DNA of 64,000 bases, taken from positions 1 through 64,000 of the forward strand of contig NZ_BJXV01000006.1 of NCBI RefSeq assembly GCF_007991175.1, written 5' to 3'. The notes under the pieces are model-generated. The model searched no databases. It was not told the origin of the DNA and saw only the letters and a program-made list of their open reading frames with translations. The stretch's first letter is position 1. Each line of letters opens with the position of its first letter. This document shows positions 28,547 through 37,886 of the stretch, piece by piece. Position numbers and translations under genes: made by a program. This DNA is from Halovibrio variabilis (GTDB lineage: Bacteria; Pseudomonadota; Gammaproteobacteria; Pseudomonadales; Halomonadaceae).

Positions 28547-28755
28547 CAAGCGTCTCCCGAACGTCCCGGTGACGTGTGCAATTTCTCATCGGCATCCATA
28601 ACACGCGCCTCTTCCGGCAACATCACCGGAATCCCCTCCTGGATGGGATAGGCCAAGCCATCGTAATGGCAGCGCAGCTCTTGCGCCTCGCGATCGTATT
28701 TCAACTTGCCGTTACATAACGGGCAAACCAGCATTGCCAGCAGTTCCTTATCCAT
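28546..28755 (-). CDS. Trm112/YcaR-family small zinc-binding protein
   Basis: This 69-residue protein begins [18 protein letters not shown] and continues [27 protein letters not shown], which is the Trm112/UPF0434 pattern. A CPLC pair is visible at residues 10-13 and a single Cys later. In E. coli ycaR lies between lpxK and kdsB just as here. The cellular role is unknown, while eukaryotic Trm112 activates methyltransferases. AAGGAGA precedes the ATG at 28755. The start overlaps the lpxK end by eight bases and the stop overlaps kdsB by one. Confidence 0.9.
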   Translation of the reverse strand: MDKELLAMLVCPLCNGKLKYDREAQELRCHYDGLAYPIQEGIPVMLPEEARVMDADEKLHTSPGRSGDA

Positions 28756-29785
28756 GCGCGTGTCTCCTTTGGGAAAGTGCCGACAGCCGCGCTGCCAGCC
28801 AGTGCTCAAATTCTGGTGGAAGCGTTGCTTCCACGTCTAATACCCAGCTATTGGCTGGCGCAAAAGCATGACACTTCACCGCGTCCTTAGCCGTCATAAC
28901 AACCGGGCGGCGATGGGGAAAGTTTAGCGCCTCAGCGCTAAATTGCTGGTGATCAGCCAATGGGTGCCAGTCGCCCGCTACCCCCAAAGCGCGCAACGTG
29001 CGAAAAAAACGTTCGGGATGCCCGATCCCCGCCACCGCGTTCACCGGTAGCGTAAACGGCAACGGCGCTAGCGGAAAGCGCGCACTATCTTCCAGGCGGC
29101 GCCAGCAAAGCGGGGCTAACTGCATGCTTGTGGCAGGCGCTTGCATTGGCAGCGGATGCTGCAAACGGCCGTTGACGATCACCGCATCCACGCGCTGTAG
29201 CCGACTAAACGACTCACGCAGCGGCCCGGCGGGCAGGCAGCGCCCGTTACCCAACCCTCGGGCGCCATCGACGACTAACAGCTCGATATCGCGGCCTAGC
29301 GCTAAATGCTGTAAGCCGTCGTCGCTGAGGACAATATCGCACCCCGCCTCAATCAGCGCCTGGACGCCCCGCTTGCGCTGGGGGTCCGCAACCACCGGCA
29401 GCCGCGTTTGCTGTGCGAGCATCAGCGGTTCGTCACCGCTCTCCCTAACGCTGCTGCCAGGGGTGACAAACAGCGGGTAATGCGGCGCTTTGCCACCATA
29501 GCCACGGGTGACAATTCCCGGTGACCAGCCTTGGGACGCTAACCAATTGGCTAACCAGGCGACCAGCGGTGACTTACCCGTTCCGCCCAGCGTAATGTTA
29601 CCCACGACGATAACCGGCACCGGCGCTTGCCAGACCTCTTTTTTACCGCGTCGGTAGGCACGTTCACGCCTCGCCATGGCCCACTGATAAAGCGCACCCA
29701 AGGGTCTCAACGGCGATAGCCAGCGACTGCCTTGATAAGCGCCTTCCAGCCAGCGTTGAGCCAGCGTTCTCTTGGCCAAGCTCAT
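28748..29785 (-). CDS. lpxK: tetraacyldisaccharide 4'-kinase
   Basis: LpxK phosphorylates the lipid A disaccharide at the 4' position on the inner membrane. The 345-residue protein starts MSLAKRTLAQRWLEGAYQGS. It has VVGNITLGGTGKSPLVAWLA (P-loop) near 61-80, GIVTRGYGG, SGDEPLMLA, SDDGLQHLALGRDIELLVVD and ALVTAKDAVK-like VMTAKDAVKC. A longer in-frame extension would overlap the end of msbA and was rejected. It follows msbA by ten bases, as in E. coli (msbA-lpxK). Confidence 0.95.
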   Translation of the reverse strand: MSLAKRTLAQRWLEGAYQGSRWLSPLRPLGALYQWAMARRERAYRRGKKEVWQAPVPVIVVGNITLGGTGKSPLVAWLANWLASQGWSPGIVTRGYGGKAPHYPLFVTPGSSVRESGDEPLMLAQQTRLPVVADPQRKRGVQALIEAGCDIVLSDDGLQHLALGRDIELLVVDGARGLGNGRCLPAGPLRESFSRLQRVDAVIVNGRLQHPLPMQAPATSMQLAPLCWRRLEDSARFPLAPLPFTLPVNAVAGIGHPERFFRTLRALGVAGDWHPLADHQQFSAEALNFPHRRPVVMTAKDAVKCHAFAPANSWVLDVEATLPPEFEHWLAARLSALSQRRHAHG

Positions 29786-29795
29786 GTTAATCGGC

Positions 29796-31532
29796 TCATG
29801 GCGTTTCTTGAAACTGCAGCTGATGCAGCGCCGCGTAGGCACCGTTGGCATCCAGCAGCGCCTGATGGGAACCCTCTTCAATAATACGCCCCTGGTCCAT
29901 CACCACAATTCGGTCGGCCCGCTCAATGGTCGACAGGCGGTGGGCGATGACCAGCGTGGTACGGCCTTCACAAACACGCTCAAGGGCTTTTTGAATATAG
30001 CGCTCGGATTCGGTGTCCAGCGCTGAGGTGGCTTCATCCAGCACCAGCAGCGGCGCATCCTTGAAAATCGCCCGGGCAATTGCCAGCCGCTGGCGCTGTC
30101 CGCCGGAAAGCATCACGCCGTTTTCGCCGACGGTGGTGGCGTAGCCATGGGGCAGCTTGTCGATAAACTCGTGGGCATAGGCGGCTTCGGCGGCGGCTTG
30201 AATGGCCTGTGGGTCCGGATTGGACACCCCGTAAGCAATATTGTCGGCGATTGAGGCGTTAAACAGCGTCACCTGCTGAGAGACCAAGGCAATTTGCTGG
30301 CGTAGCGGCCCCAGCGCGTAGTCGTCAATATTAATCCCATCGATGCTGATGCTGCCTTCGCTGATCCGGTAAAAACGCGGCAGCAGACTCACCAGCGTCG
30401 ATTTACCACTCCCCGAACGCCCGACAATCGCCACTAACTCGCCCGGCGCCAGGCGTAAATTAATGTTATGCAGCACGTTAGGCTGATCATCGCCGTAGCG
30501 AAAGCTTACATTATCAATCACCAGCTCACCGCTTAACCGGCTGGCGATGCGCTTGCCCTGGTCTTTTTCAGGCGTCATATCGAGTAGCCCAAAGAGCTCG
30601 GAGGCAGCCGCCAGCCCTTTTTGGATCTCACCGTTAATTTCGGTTAGCTGGCGCACCGGCTTGATCATCAGGGCCGCCGCGGTAATAAAGGCGACAAACT
30701 CCCCTGGGGTCATGTTTTCCATCAGCGAGGGCGCCATGGCGAGCCACACCAGCAGCGCCATGGAAATGGCCACTAGCATCAAAATCACCGGCGAACTCAC
30801 CGCTCGGGTCATGGCTTCTTTCATACTCTGACGACGATTCTCTTCACTAACCCGTTCAAAGCGCTGTTTTTCATAGTCTTCCGCGCCGTGAGTACGCACC
30901 ACCCGGTAACCCGACAGCGCCTCAGAGGCCACATGCGTGACATCACCCATGGAGCTTTGAATGCGCTTTGCGATACGCCGAAAACGCTTACTGACGTAGC
31001 TTACGACCACGGCAATAATCGGTGTTACGCCCAAAAAAAGCAGCGTTAACATCCAGTTGGTCCACAGCAGATAGAGCACCAGCCCAATCACAAACAGGCC
31101 TTCGCGCAGAATAATCGTCACTGCCTTGGTGGCCGCCCCTGCCACTTGCTCAACATGGTAGGTCACCCGCGAGACCAATTGGCCGCTGGAGTGGTGGTCA
31201 AAAAACCACCCCGGCAGATGCAGCAGGTGGGCAAACACGTCGCAGCGCAGGTTATGAATCACGTAACGGCCCACATAGGCCATAAAATAGGTACTTAAAA
31301 AGGTACCTAGCCCCCGAGAGGAAAACATGATGATGACAAACAGCGGCAGCAAGAGCCGGAAGGCGGCATCCGGATTTTGAATACCATCAATCAAGCGCTT
31401 CATCATTTCCGCAAGCGCCGTGCTTGACGCGGCGTACACCACAAACCCCACGACCGCCAGCGCAAAAGCGCGCCAATAGGGCTTTACATAGCCCAATAAC
31501 CGCTTATAGATATTCCAACCTGAATCAGTCAC
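29796..31532 (-). CDS. msbA: lipid A export ATP-binding/permease protein MsbA
   Basis: MsbA flips core-lipid A across the inner membrane. Each 578-residue subunit has an N-terminal six-helix domain (about 1-310) and a C-terminal nucleotide-binding domain with Walker A GRSGSGKSTL near 375, signature LSGGQRQRLAIARA near 477 and Walker B LLVLDEATSALD near 498. I chose the GTG at 31532, five bases after AGGAG, over a TTG five codons upstream. It is followed directly by lpxK. Confidence 0.94.
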   Translation of the reverse strand: MTDSGWNIYKRLLGYVKPYWRAFALAVVGFVVYAASSTALAEMMKRLIDGIQNPDAAFRLLLPLFVIIMFSSRGLGTFLSTYFMAYVGRYVIHNLRCDVFAHLLHLPGWFFDHHSSGQLVSRVTYHVEQVAGAATKAVTIILREGLFVIGLVLYLLWTNWMLTLLFLGVTPIIAVVVSYVSKRFRRIAKRIQSSMGDVTHVASEALSGYRVVRTHGAEDYEKQRFERVSEENRRQSMKEAMTRAVSSPVILMLVAISMALLVWLAMAPSLMENMTPGEFVAFITAAALMIKPVRQLTEINGEIQKGLAAASELFGLLDMTPEKDQGKRIASRLSGELVIDNVSFRYGDDQPNVLHNINLRLAPGELVAIVGRSGSGKSTLVSLLPRFYRISEGSISIDGINIDDYALGPLRQQIALVSQQVTLFNASIADNIAYGVSNPDPQAIQAAAEAAYAHEFIDKLPHGYATTVGENGVMLSGGQRQRLAIARAIFKDAPLLVLDEATSALDTESERYIQKALERVCEGRTTLVIAHRLSTIERADRIVVMDQGRIIEEGSHQALLDANGAYAALHQLQFQETP

Positions 31533-31587
31533 ATGCGCTCCTGGCAATATGTGCAGTGCGCAAGATTCTACCTGATGACGAAGCGCT

Positions 31588-33858
31588 TCAACACTGGTTG
31601 CGACGACCTGGCAACTTGCGTGTGGTTGTCATCTGCATAGGATGGCGAGCGTCTAGCCAAAAACGCAGTGCGCCATCCTGCGCCGTGCTCCACAGGCAGC
31701 TTCCCTGCTGGCGAAAAAGCCGGACGACGGAATCCACCGGATGGTCAAACGGATTGTCCCGCCCGGCGCTAAAAATCACCTGCTGAGGCGCCATGCGACG
31801 CACAAACTGAATACCCGAACTGCTGCCACTGCCGTGATGCCCGGCCACCAGCACGCTGACCGGCGAACCCACATCCAGCAGAAAACGGCGCTCTACCTCG
31901 CTGCTCACATCGCCGGTGATCAATAGCCGCTGCTCGCCCACCCTCACCTCCAGCACACAGGAACGATCATTGGCCGACAACGCGTTAGCGCCTGCTGGCG
32001 GCCAAAGAAAGCGATAGTCAACGCCATCACGCTGCCACGCTTGCCCGCGCTGACAGGCGGTATTCGACACTGGCAGCGCCTCGCCTGCGGGCGCTATCCA
32101 CTGGCTGACCCGATGATCGGCTAGCAGCGCGCCAATGCCGCCCGCATGGTCATTATCGGCGTGGCTGACAATCACCTGATCAAACTGCTGCCCCGGTGAC
32201 CACAGCGCCTCCAAGGGCATAAAACCGCCCCGAAACTGCGGCCCGGTGTCATAGAGAAGCCGGTAATGCTGGCTACGCAGCTCTATTAACTGCCCCTGCC
32301 CCACATCGTGCACGCTCACCCTTAACGCGCCGGGCGACATCGCTGGCGCCAGCGACCACCACGGCAGCGCAACGACCAGCACGCTAGACAGCAACCGCCC
32401 ACCCGGCATCACGGCAGGCAGCCCCCAGCATAACGACAGCAGTAGCAATGCCAAGGCAAGCGGATACGTTAACGGTCGTTCAGGCTCCCAGAGTGGCCAG
32501 TGCTGAACCGCAAGCGTCAACAATACATGTAAAATATTGAGCGCCGCTTCAAACAGCCACCATACCGCCTCCCCCACCCAGGGGAGCGGCGCGAGCAACC
32601 AGCCCAGCAGCGCCGTGGGCACCATCACCGAGCTCACCCACGGCACGGCGACTAAGTTAATCAACGGGGCGGCGGGCGCTACGCGGCCAAAAGCCACCAA
32701 TACGGCAGCGGCCATTAGCGGCGCCAAGAGCAGCTGTGTTCTGACCAGCGCCCAGCACCAGCCTTTGATACCCTGCGGCCGCTGACGCCCCTGCCAGATC
32801 AGAATCAGCCATGCCACGGCCACAAAAGATAGCCACATCCCTGGGCGCCACAACGCCAGCGGATCAACGATCAGCACCAGTGCAAGCGCCAACCACCAGC
32901 CTTGCCAGGGGCTCGGCGCATGTCGCCCGCTGAGCACCCATAGCCCAATCAAACTCATCACCATGGCCCGCATGGCCGGCGGTGCCATGCCGGCAAGCAC
33001 GGCATAGCCAACGCAGGCTAGCGCGGCCAACCACCACGGCCAAGTACGCATACGCCAGTGGGTAGGCGTGGTAAAACGAGCGGCTAATTTGGCTAGCAGC
33101 AGCACAAACGACGCCACCAGCCCGACATGCAGCCCCGAAATCACCACCAGATGCGTGGTGCCGGTGGCATTCAGCAGTGACCAGTCGTCTTGGGTAAGCT
33201 GTTCGCTCTCGCCAAGCGTCAGCGCTGCCAACCAGCGCTTGGTGCGCGCATCAAGCGGCTGATCGGCTAAAAAATCCAGCGCTAGCTGGCGTATAGAAGG
33301 GCCGGCGGGAGATAGCCGAACCGGCGGTGGCTCTGGGCGCAGGTAACCCGTGGCATGAATCCCTTCGCGCCACAGCCATTGCTCATAATTGAAGGTGCCG
33401 GGGTTGGCAAACCCGCTGGGCGGACGCAGGCGGAGCGTCATCTGCCACTGTTCGCCGGGCTGAAAGAGGAGGTCATCGCCATAGGCCGACACGCGCACTT
33501 TATCCAGCATCGAGCAGCTCGGCCGCTGGGCAGGGCCTCGGCACTGATCAATGCTTAACAACAGGCGCGTTGCATCACCGTTTGGCTGGGCGGTCAAAAT
33601 AGTCGCCTCAACGGCGATATCTTCACCGCTCAGCCCCGCCGGCAGCCGGCTGGCCCATTCGCTCTGCACACCGACAAACACCCACACGCCAATCAGAAGC
33701 CAAACGCCTAGCCGCGGGCGCCACACCAGCGCCAGTAAAGCCGCTAACGACAGCCCGCCGAACGCGTTGAATGGCAAGCCAGCGGCAATGCTATACCACG
33801 CAAAAAGCCCCCCGGCGAGTGCCGCAACAGCGGCTGGCATGGCAACGCCTAACCGCAT
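31588..33858 (-). CDS. comEC: DNA internalization channel protein ComEC/Rec2
   Basis: ComEC forms the inner-membrane channel that takes single-stranded DNA into naturally competent cells. The 756-residue protein has N-terminal hydrophobic helices, an OB-like domain (about 65-165), the competence domain (LLNATGTTHLVVISGLHVGL near 228-247) with many helices to about 500, and a C-terminal metallo-beta-lactamase domain (VHDVGQGQLIELRS, VSHADNDHAGGIGALL, ITGDVSSEVE, VAGHHGSGSSSG). AAGGAGGGCC precedes the ATG. It is full length and intact, so DNA uptake may be possible. Confidence 0.93.
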   Translation of the reverse strand: MRLGVAMPAAVAALAGGLFAWYSIAAGLPFNAFGGLSLAALLALVWRPRLGVWLLIGVWVFVGVQSEWASRLPAGLSGEDIAVEATILTAQPNGDATRLLLSIDQCRGPAQRPSCSMLDKVRVSAYGDDLLFQPGEQWQMTLRLRPPSGFANPGTFNYEQWLWREGIHATGYLRPEPPPVRLSPAGPSIRQLALDFLADQPLDARTKRWLAALTLGESEQLTQDDWSLLNATGTTHLVVISGLHVGLVASFVLLLAKLAARFTTPTHWRMRTWPWWLAALACVGYAVLAGMAPPAMRAMVMSLIGLWVLSGRHAPSPWQGWWLALALVLIVDPLALWRPGMWLSFVAVAWLILIWQGRQRPQGIKGWCWALVRTQLLLAPLMAAAVLVAFGRVAPAAPLINLVAVPWVSSVMVPTALLGWLLAPLPWVGEAVWWLFEAALNILHVLLTLAVQHWPLWEPERPLTYPLALALLLLSLCWGLPAVMPGGRLLSSVLVVALPWWSLAPAMSPGALRVSVHDVGQGQLIELRSQHYRLLYDTGPQFRGGFMPLEALWSPGQQFDQVIVSHADNDHAGGIGALLADHRVSQWIAPAGEALPVSNTACQRGQAWQRDGVDYRFLWPPAGANALSANDRSCVLEVRVGEQRLLITGDVSSEVERRFLLDVGSPVSVLVAGHHGSGSSSGIQFVRRMAPQQVIFSAGRDNPFDHPVDSVVRLFRQQGSCLWSTAQDGALRFWLDARHPMQMTTTRKLPGRRNQC

Positions 33859-33955
33859 AAGGCCCTCCTTGGCGAGTGTTCATTGATGGCCGAGCATAGC
33901 CGAAAGGCGATGCAATATGGATAATAGGCGCTATCAACAGGTAAGAGTATCCGTT

Positions 33956-34513
33956 ATGCCGCGCCGGTTCCTGCAGCGCTACATGCCCAAACCGGACACT
34001 ATCAGGAAACAGCGCTCGTTACGCTTTATAGCGCCGTTGATTGCCGATCCGGGGTTGTGGCTTTTAACCCGCCGAAGCGTTGCCAATGCGTTTAGCGTGG
34101 GCGTTTTTTGCGCGATGCTCCCGATCCCTTTTCAGATGGTGATCGCGGCCCTGGGCGCTCGCGTAACCCGTTGCAATTTGGCCCTGTCGATTGGTTTGGT
34201 GTGGATCACTAATCCATTGACGATGCCGCTGATCTTTTACGGTAACTACTGGATCGGCACCTTTATACTCGGCGCGCCGGTGCGCGAGGCCCCTTCACGG
34301 ATTTCAACGCGCTGGGTTGCCGAGCAAATGCACGACATTATGCCGCCACTCATCCTCGGCTCTTTGGTCACAGCGGTCATCTTAGCGATTGTGGCCAATA
34401 TCGGAGTTCGTCTTATCTGGCGTTGGCATGTCTCGCACCACTGGAAACGCCGCCGCCTAAAACGTCGGCAGCGGCGCGAGCAGATTGAAGCAGAGTTCGA
34501 TGATAGGGTTTGA
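33956..34513 (+). CDS. DUF2062 membrane protein
   Basis: I assign this 185-residue protein to DUF2062 from MPRRFLQRYMPKPDTIRKQRSLRF and from ANAFSVGVFCAMLPIPFQMVIAALGARVTRCNLALSIGLVWITNPLTM. Two or three membrane helices are visible (near 50-75, 85-100 and 135-160), followed by a strongly basic tail (RRRLKRRQRR). The function is unknown. The ATG at 33956 fits the family start, and an earlier in-frame ATG adds 13 residues. It converges on lolD. Confidence 0.85.
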   Translation: MPRRFLQRYMPKPDTIRKQRSLRFIAPLIADPGLWLLTRRSVANAFSVGVFCAMLPIPFQMVIAALGARVTRCNLALSIGLVWITNPLTMPLIFYGNYWIGTFILGAPVREAPSRISTRWVAEQMHDIMPPLILGSLVTAVILAIVANIGVRLIWRWHVSHHWKRRRLKRRQRREQIEAEFDDRV

Positions 34514-34531
34514 GGTAGCGTTTGAGGTAGC
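34508..34531 (+). repeat. 12-bp tandem duplication at the DUF2062 stop codon
   Basis: GTTTGAGGTAGC at 34508-34519 is repeated at 34520-34531 and starts a third time. The first copy contains the TGA stop of the DUF2062 gene. Confidence 0.9.
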
Positions 34532-34566
34532 GTTTAACGATGAGGCCTAATGACTGAACTAGCGCA

Positions 34567-35301
34567 TCAAGCCTGCGACGCTTTCAACGCTGGCGCCTGT
34601 TCTACCAATTTCCCCGCATCCAGCTTGAGCACGCGGTCTTGATGGGCAGCCATGCTGACGTCGTGGGTCACGATCACAAAAGCGCAGGCGCTCTCTTTGG
34701 CCAGCTCATCCATCAATGCCAAGATGGTGGCGGCCGTGGTCTGATCCAGATTGCCCGTCGGCTCGTCCATTAACACCAGGCTTGGATCGGTCACCAGCGC
34801 CCGAGCAATCGCCACCCGTTGACGTTCACCGCCGGACAGCTCGCCAGGCTTATGGTCAGCGCGGGGCTGCATACCGACTCGCTCGAGTATCTGCATTGCC
34901 CGCTGCTCAGCCGCTTTCTTAGACTGACCACGAATAATCAGCGGCAAAGCGGCGTTTTCGACCGCCGTAAACTCTGCCAGCAAATGGTGAAACTGGTAAA
35001 CAAACCCAATGTAGCGGTTGCGAAAGCTGCCCAGCGCGGCTTCATTCAGGCCTGACAGCGACTCGCCGGCGATGATCACGCCACCCTCGCTGGGCCGGTC
35101 AAGACCGCCCAATAGATTGAGCAGCGTTGTCTTACCCGACCCCGAACTGCCTACGATCGCCACGCGCTCGCCAGCGCGCACCTGCAAATTGAGCTTATCC
35201 AATACCGTCAGGTCTTGGGGACCTTCGCTATAGGTACGGGTTAGCCCCTGGCAATCGAGCATAATAGCGGCTTCTTGCGGTGTTTCCGTTGACCTACTCA
35301 T
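34567..35301 (-). CDS. lolD: lipoprotein-releasing ABC transporter ATPase LolD
   Basis: LolD powers release of outer-membrane lipoproteins to the chaperone LolA. The roughly 244-residue protein has Walker A VGSSGSGKTTLLNLLGGLD, the LolD-typical FVYQFHHLLAEFTAVENA, signature ELSGGERQRVAIARAL and Walker B LVLMDEPTGNLD. I prefer the ATG at 35301 (AGGAT seven bases before) over one at 35322 that overlaps the permease stop. It follows the permease gene in one operon. Confidence 0.92.
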   Translation of the reverse strand: MSRSTETPQEAAIMLDCQGLTRTYSEGPQDLTVLDKLNLQVRAGERVAIVGSSGSGKTTLLNLLGGLDRPSEGGVIIAGESLSGLNEAALGSFRNRYIGFVYQFHHLLAEFTAVENAALPLIIRGQSKKAAEQRAMQILERVGMQPRADHKPGELSGGERQRVAIARALVTDPSLVLMDEPTGNLDQTTAATILALMDELAKESACAFVIVTHDVSMAAHQDRVLKLDAGKLVEQAPALKASQA

Positions 35302-35314
35302 GTCGGCATCCTGA

Positions 35315-36556
35315 TTATTCATAACGCAATACATCCGCTGGCTGAACCCGCGCCGCCCGCCACGCCGGATAGAGCGTCGACAGGAACGTCAAGCCAAAGG
35401 CGGCCAAAACGATACGACTGACATCATTCCACTGCAGTTGAGAGGGTAGATCGCTGATGAAGTAGACCCCAGCATCCAAGAACTGGATACCCAGCGTTCC
35501 CTCAACCCAGCCGATGAGATCGGCAATCGTGAGCGCCAGCAACACACCCACGGCCACCCCGACGGCGATGCCGATCAGCCCAATCGCCATGCCTTGCACA
35601 ATGAAGATGCCCATAATCGAGCTCGGTTTAGCGCCGATCGTACGCAGAATAGCGATATCCGCGCGCTTGTCGGTGACCACCATGACCAGCGTCGAGACGA
35701 TGTTAAACGCCGCCACGGCGATAATCACCGTTAACAGTAGCGCGATCATGCGCTTTTCCATTTGTATCGCCTGGAAAAGGTTGCCTTGGGAGAAGGTCCA
35801 ATCGCTACCACGATACTCAGGGCCCAGCTCATTGAGAATCGCCTGGGTTTCGCTACTGGCGGCAAACAAATCATCCAGCTCCAAGCGAAGCCCGCCTACT
35901 GCATCGCCCAGGCGGGCAAGGGTCTGCATATCTTCGATATTGGCGTAAGCCAGGTTGGCATCCAGTTCAGCGCCGACGCTAAAAATACCGCTGACGGTAA
36001 AGCGCTTTAAACGCGGAAAAACACCGGCGGGGGTAATTGACGCTTCGGGCACCAGCAGCGTCACCCGGTCCCCAACGCCAACGCCTAAGTTGCGCGCCAG
36101 CATGGAGCCTAGCACCACGTGCCACTCACCGGGCACCAGATCACTCAGCTCGCCTTGGCGCATATGCTCGCTGATAATCGAGACCCGGTCTTCCCATTCA
36201 GGGTTAATGCCATTCACCATGGCCCCCTGATTGCGCCCGCCCACCGAGAACATGCCCTGCTGCTCCACGTAAGGTGCCGCGCCGATGACGCGCTCGCGCT
36301 GCATTAACTCTTCAGCCAGGGACTCCCACTCGACCATGCCCACCCGGGACTCAATTTTGGCGTGGGGCACCATGCCCAGGATGCGCGTGCGTAATTCGTG
36401 ATCGAAGCCGTTCATCACCGACAGCACTAGAATAAGTACCGCGACCCCGAGCATTAACCCCAGCATTGAGGTAAGCGAAATAAACGAAATAAAGTGGTTC
36501 CGGCGTTTAGCGCGCACGTAGCGCAGCCCCACCAGAAAAGGCAAACGATCAAGCAT
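35315..36556 (-). CDS. lolC: lipoprotein-releasing ABC transporter permease (LolC/LolE family)
   Basis: This is the membrane subunit of the Lol release complex, 413 residues. It has one N-terminal helix (near 28-52, SMLGLMLGVAVLILVLSVMNGFD), a large periplasmic domain (about 55-270) and three C-terminal helices (near 275-305, 325-355 and 385-405). The start MLDRLPFLVGLRYVRAKRRNHFISFISLTS is the family start. Only one such gene is present, and after lolD comes an inverted DUF2062 gene, so no second permease lies here. It may therefore work as a homodimer (LolF-like). AAGGAAT precedes the ATG. Confidence 0.9.
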   Translation of the reverse strand: MLDRLPFLVGLRYVRAKRRNHFISFISLTSMLGLMLGVAVLILVLSVMNGFDHELRTRILGMVPHAKIESRVGMVEWESLAEELMQRERVIGAAPYVEQQGMFSVGGRNQGAMVNGINPEWEDRVSIISEHMRQGELSDLVPGEWHVVLGSMLARNLGVGVGDRVTLLVPEASITPAGVFPRLKRFTVSGIFSVGAELDANLAYANIEDMQTLARLGDAVGGLRLELDDLFAASSETQAILNELGPEYRGSDWTFSQGNLFQAIQMEKRMIALLLTVIIAVAAFNIVSTLVMVVTDKRADIAILRTIGAKPSSIMGIFIVQGMAIGLIGIAVGVAVGVLLALTIADLIGWVEGTLGIQFLDAGVYFISDLPSQLQWNDVSRIVLAAFGLTFLSTLYPAWRAARVQPADVLRYE

Positions 36557-36769
36557 GGCGTGATTCCTTATCAATAAGCGCTCATGGTACGGTTTTTTGA
36601 GTGTCTCTGCATGTGCAAACGGCTATTAGAGCGGTTAGCATCGCACGCGTTCACATGGCGCTTGCAACTTGCCCCGCCACGCCCTACATTGCGCCGGTTT
36701 ACTGCCTGCGTGGGGCTGCTGTTTTGGTTAAGCTCCGCGTTGGTTTATTGATGGCAACAAAAGGCCTTG
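36557..36769. promoter_or_regulatory. divergent spacer between lolC and aguA
   Basis: This 213-bp region carries the promoters of lolCD (minus) and aguAB (plus). I see no clear operator, riboswitch or repeat in it. Confidence 0.4.
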
Positions 36770-37858
36770 ATGACATTGGCGACCACGACTTATCGTTTGC
36801 TACCCGAATGGCATCCCCAAGACGGGATACAACTGACCTGGCCCCGCCACGACGGCGACTGGGCGCCACTTCTTGAGCGTATCGAAGCCACTCTGGAGCG
36901 CATTGTGATAGCCACGGCACGCTACCAGGACGTACTTATTTGTGTACCCGATGAGCGCACCAAAGATCGGTTAGCCGCCACATTTGATGCCTACGGGGTG
37001 CCTGCCTCAAGCCTGCAGCTGATTGTCGCACCCACCGACGACACCTGGGCGCGGGATCACGGCCCGATCAGCGTGGTCGATAATGATGGCCAATTAGCCA
37101 TGCTCGATTACATCTTCACCGGCTGGGGCGGAAAATTCCCCGCTGAACGCGACAACCTGCTCACCCAGCGGCTGGCTGATGCCGGAGTTTGGGCCTGCCC
37201 GGTGACCGCAAGGGATTTTGTGCTCGAAGGCGGCGGCATCGAAACCGACGGCGAAGGCACCCTGCTGACCACCGACGCCTGCCTGCTAAACCCTAACCGG
37301 AACCCCACACTATCCCGCGCGGCGGTGGAAGCGCAGCTTGGTGAGGATTTTGGCGTTGACCGGGTATTGTGGCTGGCCAACGGTCATTTAGAAGGCGACG
37401 ATACCGACAGTCATATCGATACACTGGCGCGTTTCTGCGACCCAACCACCATCGCCTACGTACGCTGTGATGACCCCAACGACCCGCACTACCCGGCCTT
37501 GGCGGCCATGGAGAAGGAACTGCAGGCTTTCCGGCAGCGCAGTGGCGCGCCCTATCGGCTTATCCCGCTGCCCTGGCCCCAGGCGTGCTTTGACCCAGAC
37601 GACGGGCACCGCCTACCGGCCACCTACGCTAACTTTTTAATTATTAACCACGCCGTCCTGGTACCCACCTACGGCGACCCAGCGGATGTAACGGCGTTGC
37701 AAGCACTGGCATTAGCGTTTCCTGAGCGCACATTGATACCTATTGAGTGCGTCAGCGTGATTCGTCAGCATGGCAGCCTGCACTGTTTAACCATGCAGCT
37801 TCCGCAATGCTCGCTTGCCCGGGGCATGCCTGCCAAGCGCTCGGCTGGTACTGATTAA
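36770..37858 (+). CDS. aguA: agmatine deiminase
   Basis: AguA converts agmatine to N-carbamoylputrescine and ammonia in polyamine synthesis from arginine. The 362-residue protein shows RLLPEWHPQDGIQLTWP, DDTWARDHGPISVV, FVLEGGGIETDGEGTLLTT, the catalytic NGHLEGDDTDSHIDTLARF and the nucleophile Cys in HGSLHCLTMQLP. AAAGG precedes the ATG at 36770, and a TTG directly before it is an alternative. It is followed after 28 bp by aguB, so both steps to putrescine are encoded together. Confidence 0.95.
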   Translation: MTLATTTYRLLPEWHPQDGIQLTWPRHDGDWAPLLERIEATLERIVIATARYQDVLICVPDERTKDRLAATFDAYGVPASSLQLIVAPTDDTWARDHGPISVVDNDGQLAMLDYIFTGWGGKFPAERDNLLTQRLADAGVWACPVTARDFVLEGGGIETDGEGTLLTTDACLLNPNRNPTLSRAAVEAQLGEDFGVDRVLWLANGHLEGDDTDSHIDTLARFCDPTTIAYVRCDDPNDPHYPALAAMEKELQAFRQRSGAPYRLIPLPWPQACFDPDDGHRLPATYANFLIINHAVLVPTYGDPADVTALQALALAFPERTLIPIECVSVIRQHGSLHCLTMQLPQCSLARGMPAKRSAGTD

Positions 37859-37876
37859 ATAATACTGACTGAATAA
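37849..37876 (+). repeat. 14-bp imperfect duplication at the aguA stop codon
   Basis: TACTGATTAAATAA at 37849-37862 is followed by TACTGACTGAATAA at 37863-37876, differing at two bases. The first copy holds the aguA stop codon. Confidence 0.75.
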
Positions 37877-37886
37877 AGGAGTTCTT

